Assembly: GCF_047600445.1 (NCBI RefSeq)
Contig: NZ_JASGKT010000002.1
Location: 496,001-560,000, forward strand
Reading direction: 5' to 3'
Length of the DNA: 64,000 nucleotides
Source of the DNA: Piscinibacter sp047600445
Lineage (GTDB): Bacteria > Pseudomonadota > Gammaproteobacteria > Burkholderiales > Burkholderiaceae_C
Shown: piece after piece, positions 15,842-23,984 of the stretch
Position numbering within the stretch: the stretch's first letter is position 1
Layout of the letters: every line of letters begins with the position of its first letter
Notes under the pieces: generated by a model
Databases searched by the model: none
What the model was told of the DNA's origin: nothing
The model's input: only the letters and a program-made list of their open reading frames with translations
Translations under genes and position numbers: made by a program

Positions 15842-16681
15842 ATGCGGACGACTCCTTCCCGCCAAACACCGACGATGGACAGCGCCTTGCGGGCCGTAGA
15901 GAACCCTGACCTGCGTCTCGTCCGGCTGACCCTGGCCGACGCATCTCCGCAGACGATGCAGGACGAAGCCGCAGCGGTCTTCGAACTGTTTCTCCGGCGC
16001 GAGGCCGAGTTCGGCGTCCACCCGTCCGTCGTGATCGACCATCCGGACATCTCGGACCGATCGGACAAGGGCTTCATCGGCGATGCCGCGCGATACGTGG
16101 CGGCCCGAAGCGATGCCCTGGCCGCGGAAGGCCGTGCGCCGGATCGCATCGTGGTGCTGACGACCTTCGGCGACCTCGTTGGCCCGTCTCTTGCAGCGGC
16201 AGGCTTCGAATCCACCGTGATCGACATGCCCGCGGGGCCCGACCACACCTGTGCGTACATCCGTGGCCCGGCGATGCCGGCAGGGACCGGTTCGACGCTC
16301 TACGTCGAAGCGGTGAACGAGGCGGACGAGAAGATCAAACCTGCATTCGCACTGAAGCTGGTGGACGGCCAAGGCCAGCTCCACGGCGGGGTGTGCGGCT
16401 CCATCCACGAGCGCGGCGGCAGGCGTTATGCCTATCTCGCGACCCTGACGACAGCGGCCGAGGCCGCGCAAGGCACCGGGACATTTCTTGCCGAGGAGCT
16501 GTTCCGGTTTCTGCGCGACCAGGGCGTTTCGACCGTTCATCTGGGCACGCAGACCGCCGCCGCCTTCTATCGAAAGCTCGGCTTCAGGGTCGTCCACAGG
16601 CTGGTGCCCGGCATGCGCACACGCATGGTGGGCGGCCGGGAAGTCAGGGACGACCTGGTCATGCTCGCCATGGATCTGTGA
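15842..16681 (+). CDS. GNAT-like acetyltransferase at the element's right edge
   Basis: 279 residues from the ATG at 15842, preceded by AGGGGAAC; ATG 15875 and TTG 15797 are alternatives. The C-terminal third carries an acetyl-CoA motif (QGTGTFLAEELFRFL, preceded by YAYLATLTTAAEAA) and the AAAFYRKLGFRVVHR strand-helix pattern of GNAT enzymes. The N-terminal 130 residues (for example HPDISDRSDKGFIGDAARYVAARSDALA) are not recognised. The substrate is unknown. It could be element cargo or the first chromosomal gene after the insertion. The 16682-16805 stretch after it holds no gene. Confidence 0.7.
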   Translation: MRTTPSRQTPTMDSALRAVENPDLRLVRLTLADASPQTMQDEAAAVFELFLRREAEFGVHPSVVIDHPDISDRSDKGFIGDAARYVAARSDALAAEGRAPDRIVVLTTFGDLVGPSLAAAGFESTVIDMPAGPDHTCAYIRGPAMPAGTGSTLYVEAVNEADEKIKPAFALKLVDGQGQLHGGVCGSIHERGGRRYAYLATLTTAAEAAQGTGTFLAEELFRFLRDQGVSTVHLGTQTAAAFYRKLGFRVVHRLVPGMRTRMVGGREVRDDLVMLAMDL

Positions 16682-16805
16682 TCCGGACCGGTTGTTTTGC
16701 GCCCGCGGTATTCACAGATCTTTACCCCCCCGCCATCGCGTCTTCACTCCTGCTGCGCAGCATTCGTTGCACGGGCCAAGCCGGTCCGCTGCAAAGGAGC
16801 CAGAG

Positions 16806-17372
16806 ATGTCGCGTACCGAAGTTGCTGCTGCCGCCCTGCCTCGCACGACGAGCGCGGGCGGTATGAAGTGGATGCTCTCGGGCATGGTGGTGGCGATGGC
16901 CGCCACCTTCGCCCTGTCGGCCTGGGCCCGGCCCGGCGGCTACGGGCCCGGCATGCACGGCATGGAGGGCCCGGGCATGGTGATGGGCGGCGGCCGCGGC
17001 ATGGACCGCATGCTCGACGGGCTGAACGCCAGCGAGGCGCAGCGCAGCCAGATCCGCCAGATCTTCAAGGCCGCCGGCGACGACCTGCGCGGCCAGCGCG
17101 AGCAGCGCCGCGCGCTGCACGAGCGCAGCCTGCAGATCTTCGCCGCGCCGACCATCGATGCGGCCGCCGCCGAGCAGGTGCGCCAGCAGGAGCAGGCGCT
17201 GCACGAGCAGGCCAGCAAGCGCCGCCTGCAGGCCATGCTCGACGCGAGCAGCGTGCTGACGCCCGAGCAGCGCGCCAAGCTCGCCGAGCGCGTGAAGCAG
17301 CGCGAGGAGATCCGGCGCGAGCGCTTCGAGCGCATGCAGCAGCGCGCGCAGCGCGAGCGTCCGCGCCAGTGA
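16806..17372 (+). CDS. Spy/CpxP-like periplasmic protein
   Basis: 188 residues with a strong ribosome site (AAAGGAG). The signal peptide is at about 20-42 (KWMLSGMVVAMAATFALSAWA). A Gly/Met-rich region (YGPGMHGMEGPGMVMGGGRG) that could bind metal comes next, then a helical LTxxQ-type domain with LNASEAQRSQIRQIF and VLTPEQRAKLAERVKQREE. Spy/CpxP proteins are periplasmic chaperones or inhibitors of envelope-stress kinases. The response regulator starts 25 bp downstream and its kinase follows, which supports a CpxPRA-like unit. Confidence 0.82.
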   Translation: MSRTEVAAAALPRTTSAGGMKWMLSGMVVAMAATFALSAWARPGGYGPGMHGMEGPGMVMGGGRGMDRMLDGLNASEAQRSQIRQIFKAAGDDLRGQREQRRALHERSLQIFAAPTIDAAAAEQVRQQEQALHEQASKRRLQAMLDASSVLTPEQRAKLAERVKQREEIRRERFERMQQRAQRERPRQ

Positions 17373-17397
17373 GGGCGGCGTGCCGGAGCGTGACGCT

Positions 17398-18126
17398 ATG
17401 CTTGCGCCGATGAGCTCGCGAGTGCTGCTGATCGACGACGACGTCCGCCTGTCCGCGATGGTGGGCGACTACCTGCGCCACGCCGGCTTCGAGGTGAGCA
17501 CGGCCGGCTCGCTGGCGGCCGGCCGCGAGCGGCTGGCCGCCGAGAGCTTCGACGCGCTGCTGCTCGACCTGATGCTGCCCGACGGCGACGGCCTCGAGCT
17601 GTGCCGCGAGCTGCGCGCCAGCCCGCGCACGCGCTCGCTGCCGCTGCTGATGCTGACGGCGCGCGGCGAGCCGCTGGACCGCATCGTCGGCCTCGAACTC
17701 GGCGCCGACGACTACCTCGGCAAGCCCTTCGAGCCGCGCGAGCTGCTGGCGCGCATCAAGGCGCTGCTGCGGCGCGCCCAGCCGCAGCCGGCCGAGGACG
17801 AGGTGCTGCGCTTCGGCCGCCTGGAGATCGACCTCGGCGCGCGCCTGGCGCGGCTGGACGGCAGGCCTTGCGACCTGACCAGTCACCAGTTCGACCTGCT
17901 GGTGGTGCTGGCGCAGAGCCCGGGGCGCGTGCTCTCGCGCGACCAGATCATGGATTCGCTCAAGGGCCATCCGCTGGAGGCCTTCGACCGTTCCATCGAC
18001 GTGCACATTTCGCGCATCCGCGCGGTGATCGAGGACGACCCGAAGACGCCGCGCCGCGTGCTGACGGTGCGCGGCGCCGGCTACGTCTTCGCCAAGAAGC
18101 AGGACGGCGACGACTCCGACGCCTGA
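17398..18126 (+). CDS. OmpR-family response regulator (CpxR/RstA-like)
   Basis: 242 residues from the ATG at 17398, which has GGAG nine bases upstream. The receiver domain shows DDD (13-15), the phospho-acceptor D57 in LLLDLMLPDGDG, LTARGEPLDR and the conserved K in LGKPFEPREL. The C-terminal winged helix (about 140-235) ends in RVLTVRGAGYVFA. It is co-oriented with the Spy/CpxP-like gene and the kinase and probably regulates that periplasmic gene in response to envelope or metal stress. Confidence 0.9.
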   Translation: MLAPMSSRVLLIDDDVRLSAMVGDYLRHAGFEVSTAGSLAAGRERLAAESFDALLLDLMLPDGDGLELCRELRASPRTRSLPLLMLTARGEPLDRIVGLELGADDYLGKPFEPRELLARIKALLRRAQPQPAEDEVLRFGRLEIDLGARLARLDGRPCDLTSHQFDLLVVLAQSPGRVLSRDQIMDSLKGHPLEAFDRSIDVHISRIRAVIEDDPKTPRRVLTVRGAGYVFAKKQDGDDSDA

Positions 18127-18135
18127 GCGAGCCCC

Positions 18136-19494
18136 GTGAAGTCGCTCTACCTGCGCATCTACCTGACGGTGGTGGCCGTGCTGCTGCTGTTCGCGGCGGT
18201 GTCGGGCTGGGTGTTCCAGCGCCATCTCGACCAGGAGCGCGTGCGCATCGAGGGCCTGGTGGGTGACCGCACGGTGGCCTGGGCCGACCTGCTGCAGCGC
18301 GCGCTGCCCGGCGCCGACGCGCCGCCGGACGAGCAGGCCGACGCGGTGCGCGACTGGTCGCAGCGGCTGCGCATCGCGCTGGCGCTCGACGACGCCGAGG
18401 GCCGGCGCATCGTCGCCAGCGAGCTGTTCATGCGCCGGCAGACGGAAGACGGTGCACGCACCGCCTCGGTGAAGCTCGACGACGGCCGCACGCTGTGGAT
18501 CGTCCGCCCGCGCCTGCGCCCGCCGCCCGGCGCGGAGGGCGGCGAGCCCGGCATGATGATGCGGCGCGGCGGCGAGCCGCGCGGCGGCCCGCCCGGCGAA
18601 CTGGTGCTGCCCTTCGTGCCGCCGTGGATGCCGCGCGGCCTGGGCGTGGTGGTGTTCCTGTCGCTGCTGTTCGTCGCGGTGGCCGCCGGCGCCTACCCGG
18701 TGGTGCGCCGGCTGACGCGCCGGCTCGAAGCCCTGAAGCGCGGCGTCGAGCGCTTTGGCGCGGGCCAGCTCGACCACCGCGTCGAGGCCAGCGGGCGCGA
18801 CGAGGTGGCCGCGGTGGCGGCGAGCTTCAACCACGCGGCGGCGCGCGTCGAGGCGCTGGTGCAGTCGAACAAGTCGCTGCTGGCCAACGCCAGCCACGAA
18901 CTGCGCTCGCCGCTGGCGCGCATGAAGATGGCGGTGTCCATGCTCGACGAGGTCTCGCCGGCGCGGCGCGAGCAGCTCAAGCGCGAGATCGAGACCAACG
19001 TCGCCGAGCTCGACGCGCTGGTCGAGGAGGTGCTGCTGGCCAGCCGGCTCGACGCGGCCGAGACGCTGGACCGCCGCGACCCGGTCGACCTGCTCGGCCT
19101 GGCCGCCGAGGAGGCGGCGCGCGTCGACGCGGAAGTGGCCGGCCCGGCCGTGCAGGTGCGCGGCGACGAACGCCTGCTGCGCCGCGCGCTGCGCAACCTG
19201 CTGGAGAACGCGCGCCGCTACGGCGGCGGCGAGGTCAGCGTGGAACTGGCGCGCGCGCCGGGCGGCCAGGCCGAAGTGCGCGTCTGCGACCGCGGCGCGG
19301 GCGTGCCCGAGGCGTATCGCGAGCGCATCTTCGAGCCCTTCTACCGCCTGCCGGGGCATGCCGAGCAGGCCGGCGGCGTCGGCCTGGGCCTGAGCCTGGT
19401 GCGCCAGATCGCGCAGCGCCATGGCGGCAGCGTGCGCTGCGAGGCGCGCCCCGGCGGCGGCAGCCAGTTCGTGTTCACTCTACCGTCGGCCTGA
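18136..19494 (+). CDS. Membrane sensor histidine kinase (CpxA-like)
   Basis: 452 residues, GTG start 9 bp after the regulator. There are two membrane segments (about 7-28 and 170-195) around a sensor region containing a Gly/Met/Arg-rich insert (GGEPGMMMRRGGEPRGGPPGE). A HAMP region follows (RRLTRRLEALKRGVERFGAG), then the H box NASHELRSPLARMK with His254, the N box LRNLLENARRYG, and G boxes VCDRGAGVPE and GVGLGLSL. The predicted role is to phosphorylate the adjacent regulator. The Gly/Met-rich insert echoes the Spy-like protein. Confidence 0.92.
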   Translation: MKSLYLRIYLTVVAVLLLFAAVSGWVFQRHLDQERVRIEGLVGDRTVAWADLLQRALPGADAPPDEQADAVRDWSQRLRIALALDDAEGRRIVASELFMRRQTEDGARTASVKLDDGRTLWIVRPRLRPPPGAEGGEPGMMMRRGGEPRGGPPGELVLPFVPPWMPRGLGVVVFLSLLFVAVAAGAYPVVRRLTRRLEALKRGVERFGAGQLDHRVEASGRDEVAAVAASFNHAAARVEALVQSNKSLLANASHELRSPLARMKMAVSMLDEVSPARREQLKREIETNVAELDALVEEVLLASRLDAAETLDRRDPVDLLGLAAEEAARVDAEVAGPAVQVRGDERLLRRALRNLLENARRYGGGEVSVELARAPGGQAEVRVCDRGAGVPEAYRERIFEPFYRLPGHAEQAGGVGLGLSLVRQIAQRHGGSVRCEARPGGGSQFVFTLPSA

Positions 19495-19573
19495 GGCGCA
19501 CGCGCCGGGTAGGTGCAGCGCACGCGCTGCGCGGGTGCAGAATGGCGGCCCGTCGTCTCGATTCCAGGGCTCC

Positions 19574-20209
19574 ATGCAGGGTCTGCTTCCGCTTCTCGCC
19601 GCGCTGGCCGGCTACTTGATCGGCTCGCTGTCCTTCGCCGTCATCGTCAGCCGCCTGATGGGCCTGTCCGACCCGCGCAGCTACGGCTCGGGCAACCCCG
19701 GCGCGACCAACGTGCTGCGCTCGGGCAACAAGGCGGCGGCGATCCTGACGCTGCTGTTCGACGCGCTCAAGGGCTACGTGCCGGTGCTGCTGGTGGCGCT
19801 GTTCGGCGCGCCTTACGGGCTGGGTGAAGGCACGGCGGCGCTGGTCGGGCTGGCGGCCTTCCTCGGCCACCTCTGGCCGGTGTTCTTCGGCTTCAAGGGC
19901 GGCAAGGGCGTGGCCACCGCGGCCGGCGTGATCCTGGCGCTGAACCCCTGGCTGGGCGCGGCGACGCTGCTCACCTGGGTGATCATCGCGGTGTTCTTCC
20001 GCTACTCGTCGCTGGCGGCCATCGTCGCGGCGGTGTTCGCACCGTTCTACCAGTTGCTGATCTGGGGCGGCGGGCCGATCGCGGTCGCGGTGGCGGTGAT
20101 GGGCCTGCTGCTGATCTGGCGCCACAGCGCCAACATCCGCAAGCTGCTCAAGGGTACCGAGAGCAAGTTCGGCCAGAAGGCCAGGCCGGCGGCGGGCGCG
20201 AAGCGATGA
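19574..20209 (+). CDS. plsY: Acyl-phosphate:glycerol-3-phosphate acyltransferase PlsY
   Basis: 211-residue polytopic membrane enzyme that makes lysophosphatidic acid from acyl-phosphate and glycerol-3-phosphate. The three PlsY motifs are visible: GSGNPGATNVLR, GHLWPVFFGFKGGKGVATAAG and the C-terminal LLLIWRHSANIRKLLKGTESKFG. The upstream frame is open to 19421 but overlaps the kinase; the ATG at 19574 gives the normal N-terminus. Its stop overlaps the RidA start by 4 bp. Confidence 0.95.
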   Translation: MQGLLPLLAALAGYLIGSLSFAVIVSRLMGLSDPRSYGSGNPGATNVLRSGNKAAAILTLLFDALKGYVPVLLVALFGAPYGLGEGTAALVGLAAFLGHLWPVFFGFKGGKGVATAAGVILALNPWLGAATLLTWVIIAVFFRYSSLAAIVAAVFAPFYQLLIWGGGPIAVAVAVMGLLLIWRHSANIRKLLKGTESKFGQKARPAAGAKR

Positions 20210-20553
20210 GCCCGCGCCGCTTCCACGTCGGCAAGCGCCTGTCCGAGATGGCCGTTCACGACGGCACCGTCTACCTCGCCGGCCAGGTGCCCGACGACGT
20301 GACGCAGGACATCCGCGGCCAGACCGCGCAGGTGCTGGCGATGGTCGACCGGCTGCTGGCCGAGGCCGGCAGCGAGCGCTCGCGCATCCTGATGGCGCAG
20401 ATCTACCTCGCCGACCTGGCCGACTTCGACGGCATGAACGCCGTCTGGGACGACTGGGTGGCCCCCGGCCACGCGCCGCCGCGCGCGACGGTGCAGGCGC
20501 GCCTGGCCGACCCCGGCTGGAAGATCGAGATCGTCGTCACCGCGGCGACCTGA
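20206..20553 (+). CDS. RidA family protein (YjgF/YER057c/UK114)
   Basis: 115 residues with the RidA fold pattern: LSEMAVHDGTVYLAGQVPDD near the start, the ADFDGMNAVWDDWV helix, and PPRATVQARLADPGWKIEI containing the conserved Arg that binds the enamine substrate. Members deaminate reactive enamine/imine intermediates. This one is of the subgroup encoded beside metabolic genes, and its exact substrate is unknown. ATGA overlap with plsY. Confidence 0.88.
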   Translation: MSPRRFHVGKRLSEMAVHDGTVYLAGQVPDDVTQDIRGQTAQVLAMVDRLLAEAGSERSRILMAQIYLADLADFDGMNAVWDDWVAPGHAPPRATVQARLADPGWKIEIVVTAAT

Positions 20554-20557
20554 GCGC

Positions 20558-20613
20558 CGCCAGCGACGACACGCCAGCGACGACACGCCAGCGACGACAC
20601 GCCAGCGACGACA
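20558..20613 (+). repeat. Four perfect 14-bp tandem repeats before trpS
   Basis: The unit CGCCAGCGACGACA is repeated four times without a mismatch (20558-20571, 20572-20585, 20586-20599, 20600-20613), directly after the RidA stop. The last unit ends in GACAAT (20610-20615), which looks like the -10 element of trpS. Confidence 0.95.
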
Positions 20614-20663
20614 ATACGCGGCTGCGCCCGCCGGGCGCGTCCGTCTTCGAGCTTCATCCGCCA

Positions 20664-21968
20664 ATGACCACCCGAGTCCTCACCGGCATCACCACCACCG
20701 GCACGCCGCACCTGGGCAACTACGTCGGCGCGATCCGCCCGGCCATCGCCGCGAGCCGGCAGCCCGGCGTGGAGAGCTTCTTCTTCCTGGCCGACTACCA
20801 CGCGCTGATCAAGTGCGACGAGCCGGCGCGCATCGAGCGCTCGCGCCTGGAGATCGCCGCCACCTGGCTGGCCGCCGGGCTCGACACCGAGCGTGTCTTC
20901 TTCTACCGCCAGAGCGACATCCCCGAGATCCCCGAGCTGACCTGGCTGCTGACCTGCGTCACGCCCAAGGGCCTGATGAACCGCGCGCACGCCTACAAGG
21001 CCGCCGCCGACGCCAACCAGGCGGCGGGCGAGGACATCGACGCCGGCGTGACCATGGGCCTGTTCAGCTACCCGATCCTGATGGCCGCCGACATCCTGAT
21101 GTTCAACGCGCACCAGGTGCCGGTGGGGCGCGACCAGGTGCAGCACCTCGAGATGGCGCGCGACATCGCGGCGCGCTTCAACCACCTGTTCGGCCACGGG
21201 CGCGAGCACTTCGTGCTGCCCGAGGTGGTGGTCGACGAGCAGGTGGCGACGCTGCCGGGGCTGGACGGCCGCAAGATGTCGAAGAGCTACGACAACACCA
21301 TCCCGCTGTTCGAGGGCGGCGCCAAGGGCCTGCAGGCGGCCATCGCGCGCATCGTCACCGACTCGAAGCTGCCCGGCGAGCCCAAGGATCCGGACAGCGC
21401 GCACCTGGTGACCATCCACGACGCCTTCGCCGACGCCGCCGAGCGCGCGCAGCTTCGCGCCGACCTGAAGGCCGGCCTGGGTTGGGGCGAGGCCAAGCAG
21501 CGTGTCGGCGAGCGGCTCGAACGCGACATCGCGCCGATGCGCGCGCGCTACGAGGAACTGATCGCGCACCCGGCGCGCATCGAGGAGGCGCTGATGGAAG
21601 GCGCGCGCAAGGCGCGCGCGATCGCCGCGCCCTTCCTCGTGCAGTTGCGCGAGGCCGTGGGCCTGCGGCGCATGACCGCGGCGCTGTCGGCTTCGGGCGA
21701 AAAGCCCGCGGCCGCGAAGACCCGGCCGCCCGAGTTCAAGCAGTACCGCGAGGCCGACGGCCGCTTCTACTTCAAGCTGCTGGCCGGCGACGGCCGCCTG
21801 CTGCTGCAAAGCGAGGGCTTCGCCAGCGGCAAGGAGGCCGGGCAGTCGGTGGCGCGGCTCAAGCGCGAGGGCGCGGCGGCGCTGGCGACGCTGGCCGCCT
21901 CGCGCGCCGAAGGTGTCGGCGCAGCCGAGGTGGCCACGGCGCTGGCGGCCCTGATGGCCGAGGAATGA
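20664..21968 (+). CDS. trpS: Tryptophanyl-tRNA synthetase with C-terminal DUF1508-like domain
   Basis: 434 residues, about 100 longer than typical TrpRS. The class I signatures are GTPHLGNY (HIGH-like) and GRKMSKSYDN (KMSKS). After the catalytic and anticodon-binding regions (about 1-335), an Ala/Lys linker leads to residues about 354-405 (FKQYREADGRFYFKLLAGDG ... SEGFASGKEAGQSVARLKREG), which resemble the YegP/DUF1508 repeat. The C-terminal Ala-rich helix ends before a 4-bp overlap with purN. The extra domain's role is unknown. Confidence 0.95.
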   Translation: MTTRVLTGITTTGTPHLGNYVGAIRPAIAASRQPGVESFFFLADYHALIKCDEPARIERSRLEIAATWLAAGLDTERVFFYRQSDIPEIPELTWLLTCVTPKGLMNRAHAYKAAADANQAAGEDIDAGVTMGLFSYPILMAADILMFNAHQVPVGRDQVQHLEMARDIAARFNHLFGHGREHFVLPEVVVDEQVATLPGLDGRKMSKSYDNTIPLFEGGAKGLQAAIARIVTDSKLPGEPKDPDSAHLVTIHDAFADAAERAQLRADLKAGLGWGEAKQRVGERLERDIAPMRARYEELIAHPARIEEALMEGARKARAIAAPFLVQLREAVGLRRMTAALSASGEKPAAAKTRPPEFKQYREADGRFYFKLLAGDGRLLLQSEGFASGKEAGQSVARLKREGAAALATLAASRAEGVGAAEVATALAALMAEE

Positions 21969-22591
21969 AGAACATCGTCGTCCTGATCTCCGGGCGCGGC
22001 TCCAACATGGAAGCCATCGTGCAGGCCTGCGCCACCGAGGGGTGGAACGCGCGCATCGCCGCGGTGGTCAGCAACCGGCCGGACGCGGCCGGGCTGGCCT
22101 TCGCACGCGCGCGCGGCATCGCCACCGCGGTGGTCGAGCACCACGCGCACGCCTCGCGCGAGAGCTTCGACGCCGCGCTGCAAGCCGCCATCGACGCCTT
22201 CGCGCCCGACCTGCTGGCGCTGGCGGGTTTCATGCGCATCCTCACGCCGGGTTTCGTGTCGCACTACGCCGGGCGCATCGTCAACGTGCACCCCTCGCTG
22301 CTGCCGGCCTTCACCGGCCTGGACACGCACCGCCGCGCGCTGGAGGCGGGCTGCAAGGCCGCCGGCGCGACGGTGCACTTCGTCACCGCCGAGCTCGACC
22401 ACGGCCCGATCATCGCCCAGGCCGTGGTGCCGGTGCTGCCCGGCGACAGCGAGCAGACGCTGGCCGCGCGCGTGCTGGCGCGCGAGCACGTGATCTATCC
22501 GCGCGCGCTGCGCTGGCTGGTCGACGGCGCGCTGCGCGTCGAGGGCCGCGTCGTGCGCCACCTGCGCGGCGAGCCGCAACTGCTGGTCTGA
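21965..22591 (+). CDS. purN: Phosphoribosylglycinamide formyltransferase PurN
   Basis: 208 residues. It transfers the formyl group of 10-formyl-THF to GAR in purine synthesis. ISGRGSNMEAI, the folate-binding LAGFMRIL and the catalytic NVHPSLLPAFTGLDTHRRALEAG, with the H/D pair completed by VTAELDHGPII, are all present. The ATG overlaps the trpS stop (ATGA), and the rsm gene follows 9 bp later. Confidence 0.95.
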   Translation: MKNIVVLISGRGSNMEAIVQACATEGWNARIAAVVSNRPDAAGLAFARARGIATAVVEHHAHASRESFDAALQAAIDAFAPDLLALAGFMRILTPGFVSHYAGRIVNVHPSLLPAFTGLDTHRRALEAGCKAAGATVHFVTAELDHGPIIAQAVVPVLPGDSEQTLAARVLAREHVIYPRALRWLVDGALRVEGRVVRHLRGEPQLLV

Positions 22592-22600
22592 CCGGGTCCG

Positions 22601-23857
22601 ATGCATCCCAACGCGCTGCTCGAACTCGCCACCGAACTGCTGCACCGCGTGCTGCAGTTCAAGCACCCGGCCGACGGCGTGGTGTCGGACTTCTTCCGCC
22701 AGAACAAGGCGCTGGGCAGCCGCGAGCGCCACACGCTGGCCGAGACCACCTACAACGTGCTGCGGCAGCGGCTGCTGTTCCAGCACCTCGCGCAGTCGGG
22801 CAAGGGCGAGATGGAGCGCCGCCTGGCCGTGCTGGGCTGGCGGGGCAACGAGGGCTTTCTGCGCGCCGCGCTGGCGCCGGCCGAACAGCAGTGGCTGGCG
22901 CAGGTGCAGGCCGTCGACCGCGCCGCGCTGCCCGAGAAGCTGCGCCACAACCTGCCCGACTGGCTGGCCGAGGCCTTGCAGCGCGAACTGGGCGACGACT
23001 TCTGGCCCTTCGTCGAGAGCATGAGCGCGGGCGCGCCGCTCGATCTGCGCGTCAACGCCTTGAAGGCCAGACGCGAGGCGGTGACGGCGGCGCTGGCCGC
23101 GGCCGGCATCGCGGCCGAGGACACGCCGTTCTCGCCGCTGGGCCTGCGCATCCACGGCAAGCCGGCGCTGCACAAGCTCGACGTCTTCACGCGCGGCGAG
23201 GTCGAGGTGCAGGACGAAGGCAGCCAGTTGCTCGCGCTGCTGCTCGACGCCAAGCGCGGCGAGATGGTGGCCGACTTCTGCGCCGGCGCCGGCGGCAAGA
23301 CGCTCGCGCTCGGCGCGGCGATGCGCAACACCGGGCGGCTGTACGCCTTCGACACCTCGGGCCACCGCCTGGCCGCGCTCAAGCCGCGGCTGGCGCGCAG
23401 CGGACTGTCGAACGTCTACCCGGTGCAGATCGCGCACGAGCGCGACGAGCGCGTCAAGCGCCTGGCCGGCAAGATCGACCGCGTGCTGGTCGATGCGCCG
23501 TGCTCCGGCCTGGGCACGCTGCGCCGCAACCCCGACCTGAAATGGCGCCAGACGCCGCAGGCGATCGAGGAGCTGCGCGCCAAGCAGGGCGCCATCCTGG
23601 CCAGCGCGGCGCGGCTGGTGAAGCCGGGCGGGCGGCTGGTCTACGCCACCTGCAGCCTGCTGCGCGAGGAGAACGAGGCCATCGCGCAGGCCTTCGGCGA
23701 GGCGAACACGAACTTCCGGCCGCTGCCGGCCGACGAGGTGCTGGGCGCCGCCCATGTGGCGCGCAGCGCCGAACTGGTGCGCGAGGGTTTTCTGCGCCTT
23801 TGGCCGCAGCGCCACGGCACCGACGGTTTTTTTGCGGCCGTCTGGCAAAAGGCTTGA
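22601..23857 (+). CDS. RsmB/NOP2-type RNA (cytosine-C5) methyltransferase
   Basis: 418 residues. An N-terminal helical NusB-like region (about 1-130) precedes a Rossmann methyltransferase domain. The SAM-binding VADFCAGAGGKTLALG, VDAPCSGLGTLRRNPD (Cys301, release) and YATCSLLREENE (Cys351, the attacking cysteine) are visible. It is probably the 16S rRNA m5C967 enzyme RsmB or a close relative; the family has several paralogs, so the exact target base is not assigned. Confidence 0.88.
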   Translation: MHPNALLELATELLHRVLQFKHPADGVVSDFFRQNKALGSRERHTLAETTYNVLRQRLLFQHLAQSGKGEMERRLAVLGWRGNEGFLRAALAPAEQQWLAQVQAVDRAALPEKLRHNLPDWLAEALQRELGDDFWPFVESMSAGAPLDLRVNALKARREAVTAALAAAGIAAEDTPFSPLGLRIHGKPALHKLDVFTRGEVEVQDEGSQLLALLLDAKRGEMVADFCAGAGGKTLALGAAMRNTGRLYAFDTSGHRLAALKPRLARSGLSNVYPVQIAHERDERVKRLAGKIDRVLVDAPCSGLGTLRRNPDLKWRQTPQAIEELRAKQGAILASAARLVKPGGRLVYATCSLLREENEAIAQAFGEANTNFRPLPADEVLGAAHVARSAELVREGFLRLWPQRHGTDGFFAAVWQKA

Positions 23858-23984
23858 TTTCTCACAGAAACGCCGGCATCTGCTGCGAACATGCTGGAGC
23901 GATGCGGGTAGTTTCTGACGCGCAAACGCTTGCGGCCTCTACAATCGCAGCGCCGTCGGTCTTGACGGCAGTCTAGGCGGGTTC

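Noticed and set aside
15788..16805. A second copy of the tRNA-Ser 3' end (attR)
   Set aside because: I looked for GTTCGAATCCCTCC or the acceptor end CTTCTCCGCCA in this interval and found none, so no attR is annotated.
20558..20613. Tandem repeats as a CRISPR array
   Set aside because: The units are contiguous 14-mers with no spacers and no cas genes nearby.
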